Assembly (NCBI RefSeq): GCF_947502415.1
Contig: NZ_CANMZV010000006.1
Coordinates: 186,001-250,000, forward strand
DNA length: 64,000 nt
Direction of reading: 5' to 3'
DNA from: an uncultured Photobacterium sp.
GTDB taxonomy: Bacteria; Pseudomonadota; Gammaproteobacteria; Enterobacterales; Vibrionaceae
This document shows positions 18,451-27,841 of this stretch, one piece after another. The notes below the pieces were generated by a model that was not told the DNA's origin, did no database searches, and worked only from the letters and a program-made list of their open reading frames with translations. Each line of letters starts with the position of its first letter. The first letter of the stretch is position 1. The translations under genes and the position numbers were made by a program.

Positions 18451-19821
18451 TCACGCTTTTTGTTCCGCAGGAGCTTTCACCGCTTCTTTGTGCAGCTTAC
18501 TTTCCCCAATCAATGCCAGGGTCAAGAAGAAAATAGAGAAGCCACACGATGCAGTCAGCACCATAAAGCCACCGTCCCAGCCGAAGTGGTCAACGGTGTA
18601 ACCCAAGACAGCGTTTGCAGCTACAGCGCCCCCCAGGTAACCGAATAGACCAGTCAGGCCAGCTGCAGTACCTGCCGCTTTCTTCGGTGCCAATTCAAGC
18701 GCGTACAGACCAATCAGCATAACCGGACCGTAAATCAGGAAGCCGATAGCAACCAATGCGATCATGTCGATGGTTGGGTTACCAGCTGGGTTGAACCAGT
18801 AAACCAGTACAGCCACAGTAACCAGAGCCATGAACAGGATACCCGCAGGCGCACGGCGGCCCTTGAAGAATTTATCCGACATCCAGCCACACAGTAGCGT
18901 ACCTGGGATACCTGCCCACTCGTACAGGAAGTAAGCCCAAGATGACTTATCCACTGTGAAGTGTTTCGCTTCGCTCAGGTAAACCGGCGCCCAGTCCAGC
19001 ACACCGTAGCGGATCATGTATACGAAGGCATTCGCAACCGCAATGAACCAAAGTAGCTTGTTGTTAAACACATACTTGAAGAAGATTTCCTTCGCCGTCA
19101 TCTCTTTCTCGTGAGATTCGTCGTAGCTGTCAGGATAATCATTCTTGTGTTCTTCGATTGATGGCAAACCACAAGACTGCGGTGTATCGCGCATCACCAG
19201 CAAGGTGAAAGCTGCAACTAACAAGGCAAAGAACGCTGGTACATAGAAAGCTGTGCGCCAGTCATCATTGAACGCCCACAGACCCAACAGGAACATCGGA
19301 CCGATCAAGCCGCCGCCAACGTTATGGGCAACGTTCCAGACCGATACAATCTCACCACGCTCCTTACGAGACCACCAGTGCACCATGGTCCGGCCACATG
19401 CTGGCCACCCCATTCCCTGGAACCAACCGTTCAGGAACAATAGGATAAACATGGCTGCAATACTGCTGGTAGCCCAAGGCATAAAGCCAAAGCACAGCAT
19501 GACAATTGCCGACATCGACAGACCAGCCGCCAGGAAGTAGCGCGGATTTGAACGGTCCGAAACGCTACCCATAAGGAACTTGGACAGACCGTAAGCAATG
19601 GAAACGGCAGCCAGAGCCACACCCAAGTCACCACGGCTGTAGCCATATTCTTCAATCAGGTAAGGCATGGCCAGACTGAAGTTTTTACGAACCAGGTAGT
19701 AACCGGCATAGCCAAAGAAAATACCAATGAAGAGTTGCCAACGCAGGCGCTTGTATACGGGATCAGTCTGCCCGTCGGGGAGACGCTCCGTATGTGCAGC
19801 AGGTTTGAAGATGCCAAACAT
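18451..19821 (-). CDS. glpT: Glycerol-3-phosphate:phosphate antiporter
   Basis: 456-residue MFS transporter with twelve helices that imports sn-glycerol-3-phosphate in exchange for phosphate. It is close to E. coli GlpT throughout: [36 protein letters not shown], the stretch [19 protein letters not shown], and [15 protein letters not shown]. The substrate-binding Arg and His are within these blocks. ATG at 19821 ([10 protein letters not shown]) has AAGGA seven bases upstream; an alternative start 96 bases out adds no similarity. Its 5' region has a palindrome and a CRP-like site. Confidence 0.97.
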   Translation of the reverse strand: MFGIFKPAAHTERLPDGQTDPVYKRLRWQLFIGIFFGYAGYYLVRKNFSLAMPYLIEEYGYSRGDLGVALAAVSIAYGLSKFLMGSVSDRSNPRYFLAAGLSMSAIVMLCFGFMPWATSSIAAMFILLFLNGWFQGMGWPACGRTMVHWWSRKERGEIVSVWNVAHNVGGGLIGPMFLLGLWAFNDDWRTAFYVPAFFALLVAAFTLLVMRDTPQSCGLPSIEEHKNDYPDSYDESHEKEMTAKEIFFKYVFNNKLLWFIAVANAFVYMIRYGVLDWAPVYLSEAKHFTVDKSSWAYFLYEWAGIPGTLLCGWMSDKFFKGRRAPAGILFMALVTVAVLVYWFNPAGNPTIDMIALVAIGFLIYGPVMLIGLYALELAPKKAAGTAAGLTGLFGYLGGAVAANAVLGYTVDHFGWDGGFMVLTASCGFSIFFLTLALIGESKLHKEAVKAPAEQKA

Positions 19822-19859
19822 AAGATGTTCCTTAAAATTTTGTTGTTTTAGCGATGTTT

Positions 19860-19875
19860 TTTGCGTAAACGCAAA
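19860..19875. promoter_or_regulatory. Palindrome in the glpT leader
   Basis: TTTGCGTAAACGCAAA has 7-bp perfect arms around AA and begins 39 bases upstream of the glpT start. It looks like a LacI/PurR-type operator but the binding protein is not known. Confidence 0.45.
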
Positions 19876-19944
19876 TGTAGGGCGAGCGACATAACCGGTT
19901 GCGCTCAAGGTATGCAAATTATTGCTCGAATGATGAATTTAAAA

Positions 19945-19960
19945 TGTGAAAAGAATCAAA
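19945..19960. promoter_or_regulatory. Candidate CRP site upstream of glpT
   Basis: TGTGAAAAGAATCAAA fits TGTGA-N6-TCACA with one core mismatch and AT-rich flanks, about 125 bases upstream of glpT. CRP control of glpT is known in E. coli. Confidence 0.5.
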
Positions 19961-20095
19961 AACGAAGATTTAATTCTCAATAATGGTGCTTTTACTCTAA
20001 AACTTTGACCTGTATCCGAATAAAACAAAGCAAGTCAACAAATAAGGAGAACATCCATTCGTCTTAATCTTAAAAATTAAACCGGAGATTATATA

Positions 20096-20926
20096 TTAGT
20101 GTCGAAGCTTTGCATCCAGCAGCGCCAGGCCACAGCCACTTATCAAGCCAAACAAGTGCGCCATGTTGGCCACCGTCATACCAAATGGTTGAGCAAAGCC
20201 CAATACCAACCAAACCAACATAAAGACGACATAAGGTTTAGGTATCGCCAGACCGCGGCCGGGAGCCAACCAGCCCATCCACCAGATGTATCCCATCAAG
20301 GCATACACGACACCGGACAGGCCACCGAAATTTGGGCCGTGCAACCAGAACTGGGCAAAACCGGAGACCAAGGCGGAAAATAAGAAGACCTGTACCAACT
20401 TGGCACTCCCGCTATGACGTTCTAACTGCCCTCCCAGCAACCACCACCAAAGACAGTTAAAAAGGATGTGTATCATCGAAAAATGCAGCAAAGCATGGGA
20501 AAAAAAGCGCCAGGGCTGCCATTGATCCCCATCCATAAACGGAAAGTGAAATGCATCAAACACCGGTTTCTGCAAGCCAAGCAACCACAATACATAAATC
20601 GCAATAGCCGCAACCATCACCGACAAGCAGAATGGGCCAGCCCCGGATTTGATAATCGCCAGCAAATTCGGACTTCGATAATAAAACTTTGCCGTTCTCG
20701 TCTCGGCCACTTCCCAAGAAGCCGCCTGATATTTAGTGTCACTGGAATTGGCCAGGAACATATTAAGCTCCGCCTGCGCCTCCACCAGGTGCTGCACATC
20801 ATTCAGCCAAATCGCAAACATCCCTTCCGGCTCCGGGGCCAAAGTCAAACCTATCCCCCTTGAAGCCATATAATCAATAAACGCCTGGGCCTGGCGTGGG
20901 TTGTTAAGTCCGGCTAAACGATGCAT
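20096..20926 (-). CDS. glpG: Rhomboid intramembrane serine protease GlpG
   Basis: 276 residues: cytosolic N-terminal domain (about 1-75), then six membrane helices. The catalytic Ser is in GLSGVVYALMGY and the His in ANMAHLFGLISG; HALLHFSMIHILFNCLWWW carries the oxyanion His and Asn. ATG at 20926 has GGAG six bases before it and fits the E. coli start; the longer reading would overlap glpE. It cleaves membrane proteins within the bilayer and lies 20 bases after glpE. Confidence 0.95.
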   Translation of the reverse strand: MHRLAGLNNPRQAQAFIDYMASRGIGLTLAPEPEGMFAIWLNDVQHLVEAQAELNMFLANSSDTKYQAASWEVAETRTAKFYYRSPNLLAIIKSGAGPFCLSVMVAAIAIYVLWLLGLQKPVFDAFHFPFMDGDQWQPWRFFSHALLHFSMIHILFNCLWWWLLGGQLERHSGSAKLVQVFLFSALVSGFAQFWLHGPNFGGLSGVVYALMGYIWWMGWLAPGRGLAIPKPYVVFMLVWLVLGFAQPFGMTVANMAHLFGLISGCGLALLDAKLRH

Positions 20927-20946
20927 CTCTTTCTCCGAAAACAGGC

Positions 20947-21276
20947 CTATACCTGTTGAGTACAAGGGTAAGCTTGGCGCCGCCAGGCCTCAAACCCACC
21001 ATCAAGACTATACACGGTCTCAAAACCCTGATTAATCAGATATTGTGCCGCTCCTTGGCTGCTGATCCCGTGATAACACATCACGACCACTGGCTGCTCA
21101 AAATCAACCCGGTCCATAAACTCGACTATTGTATCATTAGTCAGGTGAAAGGCAGCCTCAGCATGTGACTGAGCAAATGACTGCGGATCACGAATGTCTA
21201 CTAACACAGCCTGTAAATTGTGCTGCTGCAGTAAGGTATAAGCCTGCTCTACTGAAATATGTTCAAACTGTTCCAT
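20947..21276 (-). CDS. glpE: Thiosulfate sulfurtransferase GlpE
   Basis: 109-residue single-domain rhodanese. The active-site loop is [17 protein letters not shown] with the persulfide-forming Cys, and [22 protein letters not shown] is the N-terminal rhodanese signature. It transfers sulfur from thiosulfate to cyanide or thioredoxin. ATG at 21276 has GAGG six bases upstream. It forms an operon with glpG. Confidence 0.95.
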   Translation of the reverse strand: MEQFEHISVEQAYTLLQQHNLQAVLVDIRDPQSFAQSHAEAAFHLTNDTIVEFMDRVDFEQPVVVMCYHGISSQGAAQYLINQGFETVYSLDGGFEAWRRQAYPCTQQV

Positions 21277-21792
21277 GGACTGCCTCTTTCTCAAATCTGG
21301 TTATTTCTGCCAATAGCTTTTTTATTGTTTAATTATCTGTACGGTTTGATCTTTATGGCGGTTCAAAATGTGATGATCGTCCGTTTTAGGATCCCAGATA
21401 GGCTAACCGCCTGACCTTGCCGCCGCCAAATATTGTACCCCACAAAGTTACTCACAACCTCATGCAGAAAGTAAGGCTATCACAAGCAAGTAGCTCTCTT
21501 GCAGAGATCAGGTGGAGCAAGGCTCAGCTAACGGTCCGCCCAGTTCCCACCACCATCATTGCTCAATTTACCACCAGCTGTGGAAAAAACTGTGAATAGC
21601 GTTGATAATGTGTTTTCTCCAACTTAGATCCACTATATATAGATCGGATCCGATCAAAAGCTGTGGATAAAATTCCATTTGATCCACAGAGCTACTCACA
21701 TATGTGATATATCTCCCAGAAATTAGGCACAAAAAAGCCGGCTCTAAGCCGGCTTCCTTAAATTCAATTATGTGGATAATTTTCGAAGATCC
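21277..21792. other. Noncoding region between rpoH and glpE with DnaA boxes and GATC sites
   Basis: No gene is supported in these 516 bases. Perfect DnaA boxes (TGTGGATAA, the complement of TTATCCACA) are at 21662-21670 and 21771-21779; one-mismatch copies are at 21579-21587 (TGTGGAAAA) and 21680-21688 (TGATCCACA). Five GATC sites fall within 21627-21684, three of them inside the palindrome GATCGGATCCGATC (21642-21655). The rpoH terminator is also here. Confidence 0.65.
21731..21755 (-). terminator. Rho-independent terminator of rpoH
   Basis: AAGCCGGCT (21735-21743), loop CTA, AGCCGGCTT (21747-21755), with six T on the minus strand. Confidence 0.92.
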
Positions 21793-22653
21793 TTAGATCA
21801 CATCACCAACAGCTTCTTTTAGCTTTTTCATCGCATTTTTTTCCAGCTGGCGGATCCTTTCTGCAGAAACCCCGTAATGGTCAGCCAGTTCCTGCAAGGT
21901 CGCTTTCTGATCGTCTAACCAGCGGGAGCGAACAATATGCTGGCTTCGCTCATCCAAACCACCCAAAGCCGAAGATAAGCGATTATTGGCATGAGCTTCC
22001 CAGTTATTTTCTTCATAACTCAGTGCAACGTCTGATGACTTATCTTCCAGGAAGTAAACCGGAGCAGTATAGCCACCGTCACGATCATCATCTTCAGACG
22101 GCATCTCAAAAGCCGGATCCTGAGCAGCCAAACGCGATTCCATCTCGCGCACTTCGCTAGCATCAACACCCAACTGTGCAGCTACCATCTCGACTTCGTC
22201 ATTGTTGAACCAACCCAGGCGTTTTTTCGCCTTACGCAAGTTAAAGAACAATTTACGCTGCGCCTTGGTAGTCGCAACTTTAACAATTCGCCAATTACGC
22301 AGAACATATTCATGGATCTCGGCTTTGATCCAATGCACAGCAAACGACACCAGACGCACACCGACTTCAGGATTAAAGCGTTTCACCGCCTTCATCAGGC
22401 CAATATTACCTTCCTGAACCAGATCCGCCATTGGTAGGCCATAACCTGAATAACCACGCGCAACGTGCACCACGAAGCGCAGATGAGACATAACCAAGGC
22501 TTTCGCCGCATTGATGTCACCATCATAGTGAAGACGCTCAGCTAACTCACGCTCCTGCTCCGCCGACAGCATCGGATAGCTGTTAACGCTCTGGATATAA
22601 CCATCCAGACTCTCCGCAGAAACTAGAGCCATTGAAGTCATCTCTTGTGCCAT
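21793..22653 (-). CDS. rpoH: RNA polymerase sigma factor sigma-32 (heat shock)
   Basis: 286 residues. Region 2 has [41 protein letters not shown] and the melting segment [21 protein letters not shown]; the RpoH box is visible as [15 protein letters not shown]. Region 4 ends in [26 protein letters not shown]. It directs core polymerase to heat-shock promoters. GAGG is eight bases before the ATG. It lies downstream of ftsX as in other gammaproteobacteria, with about 120 bases for its own promoters. Confidence 0.98.
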   Translation of the reverse strand: MAQEMTSMALVSAESLDGYIQSVNSYPMLSAEQERELAERLHYDGDINAAKALVMSHLRFVVHVARGYSGYGLPMADLVQEGNIGLMKAVKRFNPEVGVRLVSFAVHWIKAEIHEYVLRNWRIVKVATTKAQRKLFFNLRKAKKRLGWFNNDEVEMVAAQLGVDASEVREMESRLAAQDPAFEMPSEDDDRDGGYTAPVYFLEDKSSDVALSYEENNWEAHANNRLSSALGGLDERSQHIVRSRWLDDQKATLQELADHYGVSAERIRQLEKNAMKKLKEAVGDVI

Positions 22654-22775
22654 TCAATCAACCTCGTGTGTTTTTTGTACCAATGAGAAATCACTTGAAC
22701 CTGCAATGATGCCCAGAAAACAAGCACCTTTGCAAGCAAGTCGCGTAATTTACACCATTTATAGAGTTAAAAACG

Positions 22776-23702
22776 TCAGATAGGTTCAATTTCTTTCAAA
22801 TGGCGGCCAGCAGAAAGGCGGGCTGCCAACAGGCCAAGAAACGAGGCAACCATGAACAAAATCAGAGTTTCGTCCCAGCGTAAACCGACCAGACGGTAGC
22901 TACTGTCATACAACGAGGCAAGTTTTGCCACCGCACTATCAAGAAGTATAGTCACGATTGCCGTCAACACCCAGGCAACAACAGCCCCGATCAGACCATA
23001 CCAGACTCCGGTATACAGATAAGGCCGCAGAATAAAACTATCTGTTGCCCCAACCAGTTTCATTACCTGGATCTCATCTTTATGGTTCTGTACTTGAAGC
23101 CGCAAGGTATTACCCACAATCAGAAAAACTGCAAACAGCATCAATCCGGATATCAGCAGGGCTAAAGTCACCGCCAGCTCTTTGATCGCAGCCAGCCGCT
23201 GCAACCAGTCGCTATCAAGACGAACCTCATCAACGGTTGGTTCAGTCCGGATTTTGGCAGCCAGTTGAGTCGCGCGCTCACTGGTTTGCCACTCACCAGC
23301 CGGGCGAACGACCACCACGGCGGGCAACGGGTTCTCATCCAGCAGGCTCAAGGCCTGATCAAAGCCTGCATGCTCCCGAAAATCCTGCAAGCCCTGCTGC
23401 GGCGGGATATATTCTACCGATTCTATCTCCGGCCAACCGCGCAGCTGTTCGCTGAACTGATCAGCCATCGGATCAGAAATACTCTGCTCCAGATACAATG
23501 TCAGCTGAGTCGGGCTCTGCCAGGCCTGGGCAATCAAGGCCACATTCTTCGCTAACAAATAGAAGCTGGCCGGCAACGTCAACGCAAAAGACAACACGGC
23601 CAGTGTCAGGATATTACCCAACGGCCGCCGCATCATCTCCGTCAGCGCCCCCAGGCATTGTTGCTTATGCACGGCAAAAAAGCCGGTTTGCTCACGCGCC
23701 AC
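22776..23702 (-). CDS. ftsX: Cell division protein FtsX
   Basis: 308 residues with four membrane helices and a large periplasmic loop between helices 1 and 2. It is the permease-like partner of FtsE and transmits ATPase activity across the membrane to murein hydrolase activators during septation. Features are NILTLAVLSFALTLPASFYLL, the loop part WPEIESVEYIPPQQGLQDF, and the helix VFLIVGNTLRLQVQNHKDEI with LVGATDSFILRPYLY. A GTG start at 23702 with GGAG seven bases upstream overlaps ftsE by eleven bases. Confidence 0.95.
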   Translation of the reverse strand: MAREQTGFFAVHKQQCLGALTEMMRRPLGNILTLAVLSFALTLPASFYLLAKNVALIAQAWQSPTQLTLYLEQSISDPMADQFSEQLRGWPEIESVEYIPPQQGLQDFREHAGFDQALSLLDENPLPAVVVVRPAGEWQTSERATQLAAKIRTEPTVDEVRLDSDWLQRLAAIKELAVTLALLISGLMLFAVFLIVGNTLRLQVQNHKDEIQVMKLVGATDSFILRPYLYTGVWYGLIGAVVAWVLTAIVTILLDSAVAKLASLYDSSYRLVGLRWDETLILFMVASFLGLLAARLSAGRHLKEIEPI

Positions 23703-24360
23703 TTGCCAACTCCCTCAAATGTCCTTGCTGTAAGTCTAAACGCCGATAGTTATGAGTCGTCAACAACGAAGTATCGTGCGTCGCCATCAAAACACAGACG
23801 CCAACCCGGTTAAATTCTTCAAACAGCCGCATTACCTGCTGGGACAAGGCCGCATCTAGATTCCCCGTCGGCTCATCAGCCACCAGCAAACGAGGCTTAT
23901 TGACCACCGCCCGCGCAATCCCGACGCGCTGTTGTTCACCACCGGATAACTGCATCGGCAGACACCGGGCCTTATCAAGCAAGCCGACCTTATCCAGCGC
24001 AGCTGATACCCGGCGCTTGATTTCATTTTCCGACGCCAGCTCAACCCGCAGCGGCAATGCCACATTGTCGTACACGCTGCGATCCATCAGCAATTTGTGA
24101 TCCTGGAAAATAATCCCGATATTACGCCGCAAAAACGGGATCTGCTCATTATCAAGCCGGCTAATATCATGACCGTTGAAAAAAATCTGGCCATCACTTG
24201 GCCGCTCAATCGCACAGATCAGTTTCAGCAGGGTACTCTTACCCGCACCGGAATGGCCGGTCAAAAAAGCCATATCTGCCTGTTGCAGATGAAAATCCAC
24301 TTTTTGCAGGGCCTGACGACCACCGCGGTAAACCTTACTTACCTGCTGAAACCGGATCAC
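23692..24360 (-). CDS. ftsE: Cell division ATP-binding protein FtsE
   Basis: 222-residue ABC ATPase. Walker A is [15 protein letters not shown], signature motif [14 protein letters not shown], Walker [14 protein letters not shown], and the switch His is in LMATHD. It starts with GTG at 24360, three bases after the ftsY stop, with GAGG eight bases upstream. With FtsX it acts at the inner face of the division septum. Confidence 0.97.
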   Translation of the reverse strand: MIRFQQVSKVYRGGRQALQKVDFHLQQADMAFLTGHSGAGKSTLLKLICAIERPSDGQIFFNGHDISRLDNEQIPFLRRNIGIIFQDHKLLMDRSVYDNVALPLRVELASENEIKRRVSAALDKVGLLDKARCLPMQLSGGEQQRVGIARAVVNKPRLLVADEPTGNLDAALSQQVMRLFEEFNRVGVCVLMATHDTSLLTTHNYRRLDLQQGHLRELASGA

Positions 24361-24363
24361 TAT

Positions 24364-25638
24364 CTATTCCTCATCACTAAACAGTGCTGCAATAAACTCA
24401 TCGGCGGCAAACGGGCGCAAGTCTTCAATTCCCTCTCCGATACCAATGTAGCGAATAGGAATATTAAACTGATCGGCAATGGCAAAGATCACCCCGCCTT
24501 TTGCCGTCCCATCCAGCTTGGTGATCGTAATACCGGTAACCGGTGCCACTTCACTGAACAATTTAGCCTGACTGATGGCGTTCTGACCTGTACCCGCATC
24601 CACGGTAAGCATTATTTCATGCGGCGCCTGCGGATCGACCTTCTTCATTACACGAACAATCTTACGCAACTCTTCCATCAGGTTGCCTTTGTTCTGCAAA
24701 CGACCGGCAGTATCGGCAATCACCACATCAATATTCTTGGCTTTCGCCGATTCAATTGCATCAAAGATCACCGAGGCACTATCAGCACCAGTATGTTGGG
24801 CAACCACCGGTACATTATTTCGCTCACCCCATACCTGCAACTGCTCTACGGCAGCAGCACGGAAGGTATCGCCGGCAGCCAGCATGACGGACTTGCCATC
24901 ACTCTGGAACTGCTTGGCCAGCTTACCAATTGTGGTGGTTTTACCAACGCCATTAACCCCGACCATCAAGATCACATATGGTTTACGGCTAGTATCAACA
25001 ACCAGTGGCTGTTCCACCTTCTCCAGCATCTCGCCTAGCTCGTCCTTCAACAAGCCATATAGAGCCTCGCCGTCCTTAAGCTCCTTTCGATCTGCCTTTT
25101 CTGTCAGGCTCTCGATAATTTTAAGTGTGGTATCCATACCGACATCGGCGATCAGCAACTGCTCTTCGAGCTCCTCGAACAGCTCATCATCGATTTTCTT
25201 GCCACGGAACAAGCCAACAAAACCGGAACCAAAATTAGTTTTAGTTTTCTTCAAGCCGCGCATCAGGCGGGCAAAGAAACCCTCACTTTTTGGTTTTTCC
25301 TGTTCATGAACAACCGCTTCCGGCTTTTCATCTATAGCTACCGCTTTTTCTGCTTCAGCTTCTTCTGTAACCTCTGCTGCTGCAAGAGCTTCAGCCTCTT
25401 CCGCAGCCTTTGCCGCCGCCAGAGCCTCAGCTTCTTCTGCTGCCTGCGCTGCCGCCAAAGCCTCAGCTTCTTCTGCTGCCTTTGCTTTCGCTACATCATC
25501 TTGTGCCGGCGCTTCTTGTACAGCACCCGCTTCTGTCTCGACCTCTTGCTGGTCTTTCTGTTGTTCAGTTTGCTCGGTCTGTTCTTCAGAACCAAAACCC
25601 AGCCACGAAAATAATCCGCGTTTCTTTTTTTCTGCCAT
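24364..25638 (-). CDS. ftsY: Signal recognition particle receptor FtsY
   Basis: 424 residues. An acidic N-terminal A domain (1-115) is followed by the NG GTPase domain: G1 is GVNGVGKTTTIGKLAKQ, then DTFRAAAVEQLQVWGER, DTAGRLQNKGNLMEEL, TKLDGTAKGG and the ending GEGIEDLRPF. It docks SRP-ribosome complexes at the inner membrane. ATG at 25638 with AGGA eight bases upstream is preferred to the TTG six bases out. The A domain carries three 12-residue repeats (see repeat entry). Confidence 0.97.
   Translation of the reverse strand: MAEKKKRGLFSWLGFGSEEQTEQTEQQKDQQEVETEAGAVQEAPAQDDVAKAKAAEEAEALAAAQAAEEAEALAAAKAAEEAEALAAAEVTEEAEAEKAVAIDEKPEAVVHEQEKPKSEGFFARLMRGLKKTKTNFGSGFVGLFRGKKIDDELFEELEEQLLIADVGMDTTLKIIESLTEKADRKELKDGEALYGLLKDELGEMLEKVEQPLVVDTSRKPYVILMVGVNGVGKTTTIGKLAKQFQSDGKSVMLAAGDTFRAAAVEQLQVWGERNNVPVVAQHTGADSASVIFDAIESAKAKNIDVVIADTAGRLQNKGNLMEELRKIVRVMKKVDPQAPHEIMLTVDAGTGQNAISQAKLFSEVAPVTGITITKLDGTAKGGVIFAIADQFNIPIRYIGIGEGIEDLRPFAADEFIAALFSDEE
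25375..25482 (-). repeat. Three in-frame 36-bp repeats in the ftsY A domain
   Basis: Encodes KAAEEAEALAAA, QAAEEAEALAAA and KAAEEAEALAAA (residues 53-88), followed by a degenerate fourth unit EVTEEAEAEKAV. The unit is predicted to form an acidic helix and could vary in number between strains. Confidence 0.85.
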
Positions 25639-25722
25639 TGGCAAATCCTAGAGCTTGATTGGTACAATTTGCAGTCTAAAAACAGGTGTATACTATCATT
25701 TTCTAATCGGTCGAAGAAATCT

Positions 25723-26328
25723 ATGACGAGACGCAGACAACAATCAGGGCAAAATATGCCAAATAACCGCCGGGAAGGGTTCGTGAGAATCATTAGTGGT
25801 CGCTGGCGCGGGCGTAAACTACCGGTCCATGATGTTGAAGGTCTCAGACCTACTACTGATCGTGTAAAAGAAACAGTTTTCAACTGGTTAGCTCAAGACC
25901 TCTATGAAGCGAAATGCTTGGATCTGTTTACTGGCAGCGGCAGCCTGAGCTTTGAAGCCCTATCTCGTGGGGCGCAAAACGTCACCATGATCGAGCTGGA
26001 TAAAAAAGCGGCAAATCAATTGAAAAAAAACCGCGCCACCATCGAAGCCGATAATGCCACCATCCACAATACGGACAGCCTGACGTTTCTTAACCAACCG
26101 GGAACGCCGTATGACATCGTCTTTATCGATCCGCCATTTCGCAAAGATTTACTCCAGGATGTGATCAATCGACTGGAAGACAATGGTTGGCTGGCACCAC
26201 ATGCCATCATTTATATAGAGGCAGAAAAAGAGCTGGGGGAGCTGGACACGCCATCTCACTGGCATCAATACAAGGAAAAAACCACCGGTCAGGTTTGTTA
26301 CCGGTTATTTGAAAGAGAGGAAGCATGA
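25723..26328 (+). CDS. rsmD: 16S rRNA (guanine(966)-N2)-methyltransferase
   Basis: 201 residues. The family pattern RIISGRWRGRKLPV then LRPTTDRVKETVFNWLA leads into the SAM motif CLDLFTGSGSLSFEALSRGA; the catalytic motif is DIVFIDPPFRKD. It methylates G966 of 16S rRNA in the assembling 30S subunit. ATG at 25723 is chosen over one 54 bases upstream that would overlap the ftsY promoter region. It diverges from ftsY and overlaps the DUF1145 gene by four bases. Confidence 0.95.
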   Translation: MTRRRQQSGQNMPNNRREGFVRIISGRWRGRKLPVHDVEGLRPTTDRVKETVFNWLAQDLYEAKCLDLFTGSGSLSFEALSRGAQNVTMIELDKKAANQLKKNRATIEADNATIHNTDSLTFLNQPGTPYDIVFIDPPFRKDLLQDVINRLEDNGWLAPHAIIYIEAEKELGELDTPSHWHQYKEKTTGQVCYRLFEREEA

Positions 26329-26591
26329 AAGCGCTGATTTTATTAGCCAAAGCCGCCATCGGATTCGTCTGGCTAGTATTGCTCGTTAATATTTTTTACC
26401 CGTTCCCAAGTGTTGCCGCTATGGCCCTGTATATCATGACGGGATTCCTGCTGATGATGCACGGTCTGCAGATGCTGATCTTCATTGGCGCCTTCGGCGA
26501 CAAGATATCGATGAGTCGCTGGGAAAGGTGGTCGATACTAATCTTCGGTATCTTTGCCCTGTTGGATATCCGCCGCAAACACATGATGTAA
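26325..26591 (+). CDS. DUF1145 family membrane protein (YhhL-like)
   Basis: 88 residues with two or three hydrophobic helices (LLAKAAIGFVWLVLLVNIFYPF, MALYIMTGFLLMMHGLQMLIFIGAF) and a short polar tail ending RRKHMM. Matches the DUF1145/YhhL family both in sequence character and in place: rsmD is followed by yhhL in E. coli. Its ATG overlaps the rsmD stop, so it is translationally coupled. Function unknown. Confidence 0.85.
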   Translation: MKALILLAKAAIGFVWLVLLVNIFYPFPSVAAMALYIMTGFLLMMHGLQMLIFIGAFGDKISMSRWERWSILIFGIFALLDIRRKHMM

Positions 26592-26599
26592 AGAAAAAA

Positions 26600-26632
26600 A
26601 GCGAGCTCAGGTTATGAGCTCGCTTTTTTTTC
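26600..26632. terminator. Bidirectional terminator after the DUF1145 gene
   Basis: AGCGAGCTCA (26600-26609) and TGAGCTCGCT (26615-26624) with T tract on the plus strand and A tract upstream; serves rsmD-DUF1145 and the convergent MarC-family gene. Confidence 0.95.
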
Positions 26633-26638
26633 CCATTT

Positions 26639-27229
26639 TTATCCCAAAGCGAAGAAATCGCGGACTCCGTTCAGGAACATCTGAGTCGACATCATGATCA
26701 ACAATAACCCCATCAGACGCTCGACGGCCTTCAACCCCCTTTCACCCAACAGACGGTTGAACACTTCATAAAACATCAGGATCAAAAACGAGGCGCCCCA
26801 AGCTAATAAAACCGCCAGCACCCAGTCCCAGGTTCGACCCGGCTCCTGGTTTGACAACAGTAACAAAGAAGCCAGTACCGAGGGTCCAGCAATCATCGGG
26901 ATCGCCATCGGTACAATAAACGGCTCTTCACCTGCGGCCAGACCGGTCACTCCTCCCGGTTGCGGGAAAATCATCCGAATCGCAATCAGAAACAGAATAA
27001 TACCGCCAGAGATACTGACCGTTTCCGACGACACATGAAGGAAATTAAGCATCTTCTGGCCGCCAAACAAGAACATCAGCAAGATGACCAAAGCGATCAG
27101 GAGCTCGCGCACCATGATGACTCGTCGCCTTTTCGGCTCAATATGCCGCAAGATAGACAACATTACCGGCAAGTTACCCAGCGGATCCATGATCAAAAAC
27201 AGCATGACCGCCGCAGAAATAATTTCCAC
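26639..27229 (-). CDS. yhgN: MarC family membrane protein (YhgN-like)
   Basis: 196 residues with six helices. Very close to E. coli YhgN: LIMDPLGNLPVMLSIL, EPKRRRVIMVRELLIAL, SISGGIILFLIAIRMIF, PAGEEPFIVPMAIP-type segment and ERLMGLLLIMMSTQMFL. A GTG at 27229 with GAGG eight bases upstream is the start. MarC proteins are inner-membrane proteins of unknown transport function; the older link to antibiotic resistance is not supported for E. coli MarC. Confidence 0.9.
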   Translation of the reverse strand: MEIISAAVMLFLIMDPLGNLPVMLSILRHIEPKRRRVIMVRELLIALVILLMFLFGGQKMLNFLHVSSETVSISGGIILFLIAIRMIFPQPGGVTGLAAGEEPFIVPMAIPMIAGPSVLASLLLLSNQEPGRTWDWVLAVLLAWGASFLILMFYEVFNRLLGERGLKAVERLMGLLLIMMSTQMFLNGVRDFFALG

Positions 27230-27331
27230 AGAGCAGACCTCAGAAAGAGATTAATAAAAATGAAGGTTTAGAAAAATAACGATATCAGCCAGAAAGCTGA
27301 CAAAGAGGGGAAAAGTATAACAAACGAACAG

Positions 27332-27357
27332 CAAGGTGGCGATAATTTACCACCTTG
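27332..27357. other. Inverted repeat downstream of the yecH-like gene
   Basis: CAAGGTGG (27332-27339) and CCACCTTG (27350-27357) with a 10-base loop, about 30 bases past the yecH stop. It lacks a strong U tract, so its role as terminator is uncertain. Confidence 0.45.
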
Positions 27358-27385
27358 ATTGTAAATTCTCTCGGGAGAGACCGAC

Positions 27386-27625
27386 TTAGTGGTTACACAT
27401 CCGTTCTTTATTGGCAGTAATTATATCGCCATCCTGAACAACCTTGCGACGATCAAGCAGGAAAATTAGCAAAGCATCGAAAGTCAGACCTTCCTGGCTA
27501 CAAGTGTGAAAACGAACGCCTTCACCATATTCAGCAATAACCGCTTCTTTTAATGACTCTTTTGTATATGGAGTCTCGGCGGCAAGCAACATATTCAGGA
27601 CATTATGGGCGTGGATCTGGCTCAT
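27386..27625 (-). CDS. yecH: YecH family metal-binding protein (DUF2492)
   Basis: 79 residues, the same length as E. coli YecH. Shared features are SQIHAHNVLNML at the start, FHTCSQEGLTFDALLIFL in the middle and a Cys/His end (ERMCNH), a set of residues that could bind metal. ATG at 27625 aligns with the E. coli start; upstream starts at 27643-27646 lack a Shine-Dalgarno. Single-gene transcript by appearance. Function unknown. Confidence 0.82.
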   Translation of the reverse strand: MSQIHAHNVLNMLLAAETPYTKESLKEAVIAEYGEGVRFHTCSQEGLTFDALLIFLLDRRKVVQDGDIITANKERMCNH

Positions 27626-27841
27626 GGTTTTACTCGCTGTCATCAAAAAGAGATAACATAATTAAACCACACTAGCCGCGAGCCAGATTGACCCAAAACA
27701 AATAAATATATTTAAAATGTATGTTTATCATGCCCGCACTGCCAGCATATTTCAAACTGGCCTTCATTGTGCTCACCGCAATTCGTACCGCGCCAATAAC
27801 CCATTACAGACACAGACCTCAACCAGCCTATTTCTTTTCAG

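Noticed and set aside
21417..21599. 60-codon frame in the rpoH-glpE gap
   Set aside because: No Shine-Dalgarno, no family resemblance, and it overlaps the DnaA-box region.
24097..25038. 313-codon plus-strand frame
   Set aside because: Antisense to ftsE/ftsY, no recognisable domain and no start signal.
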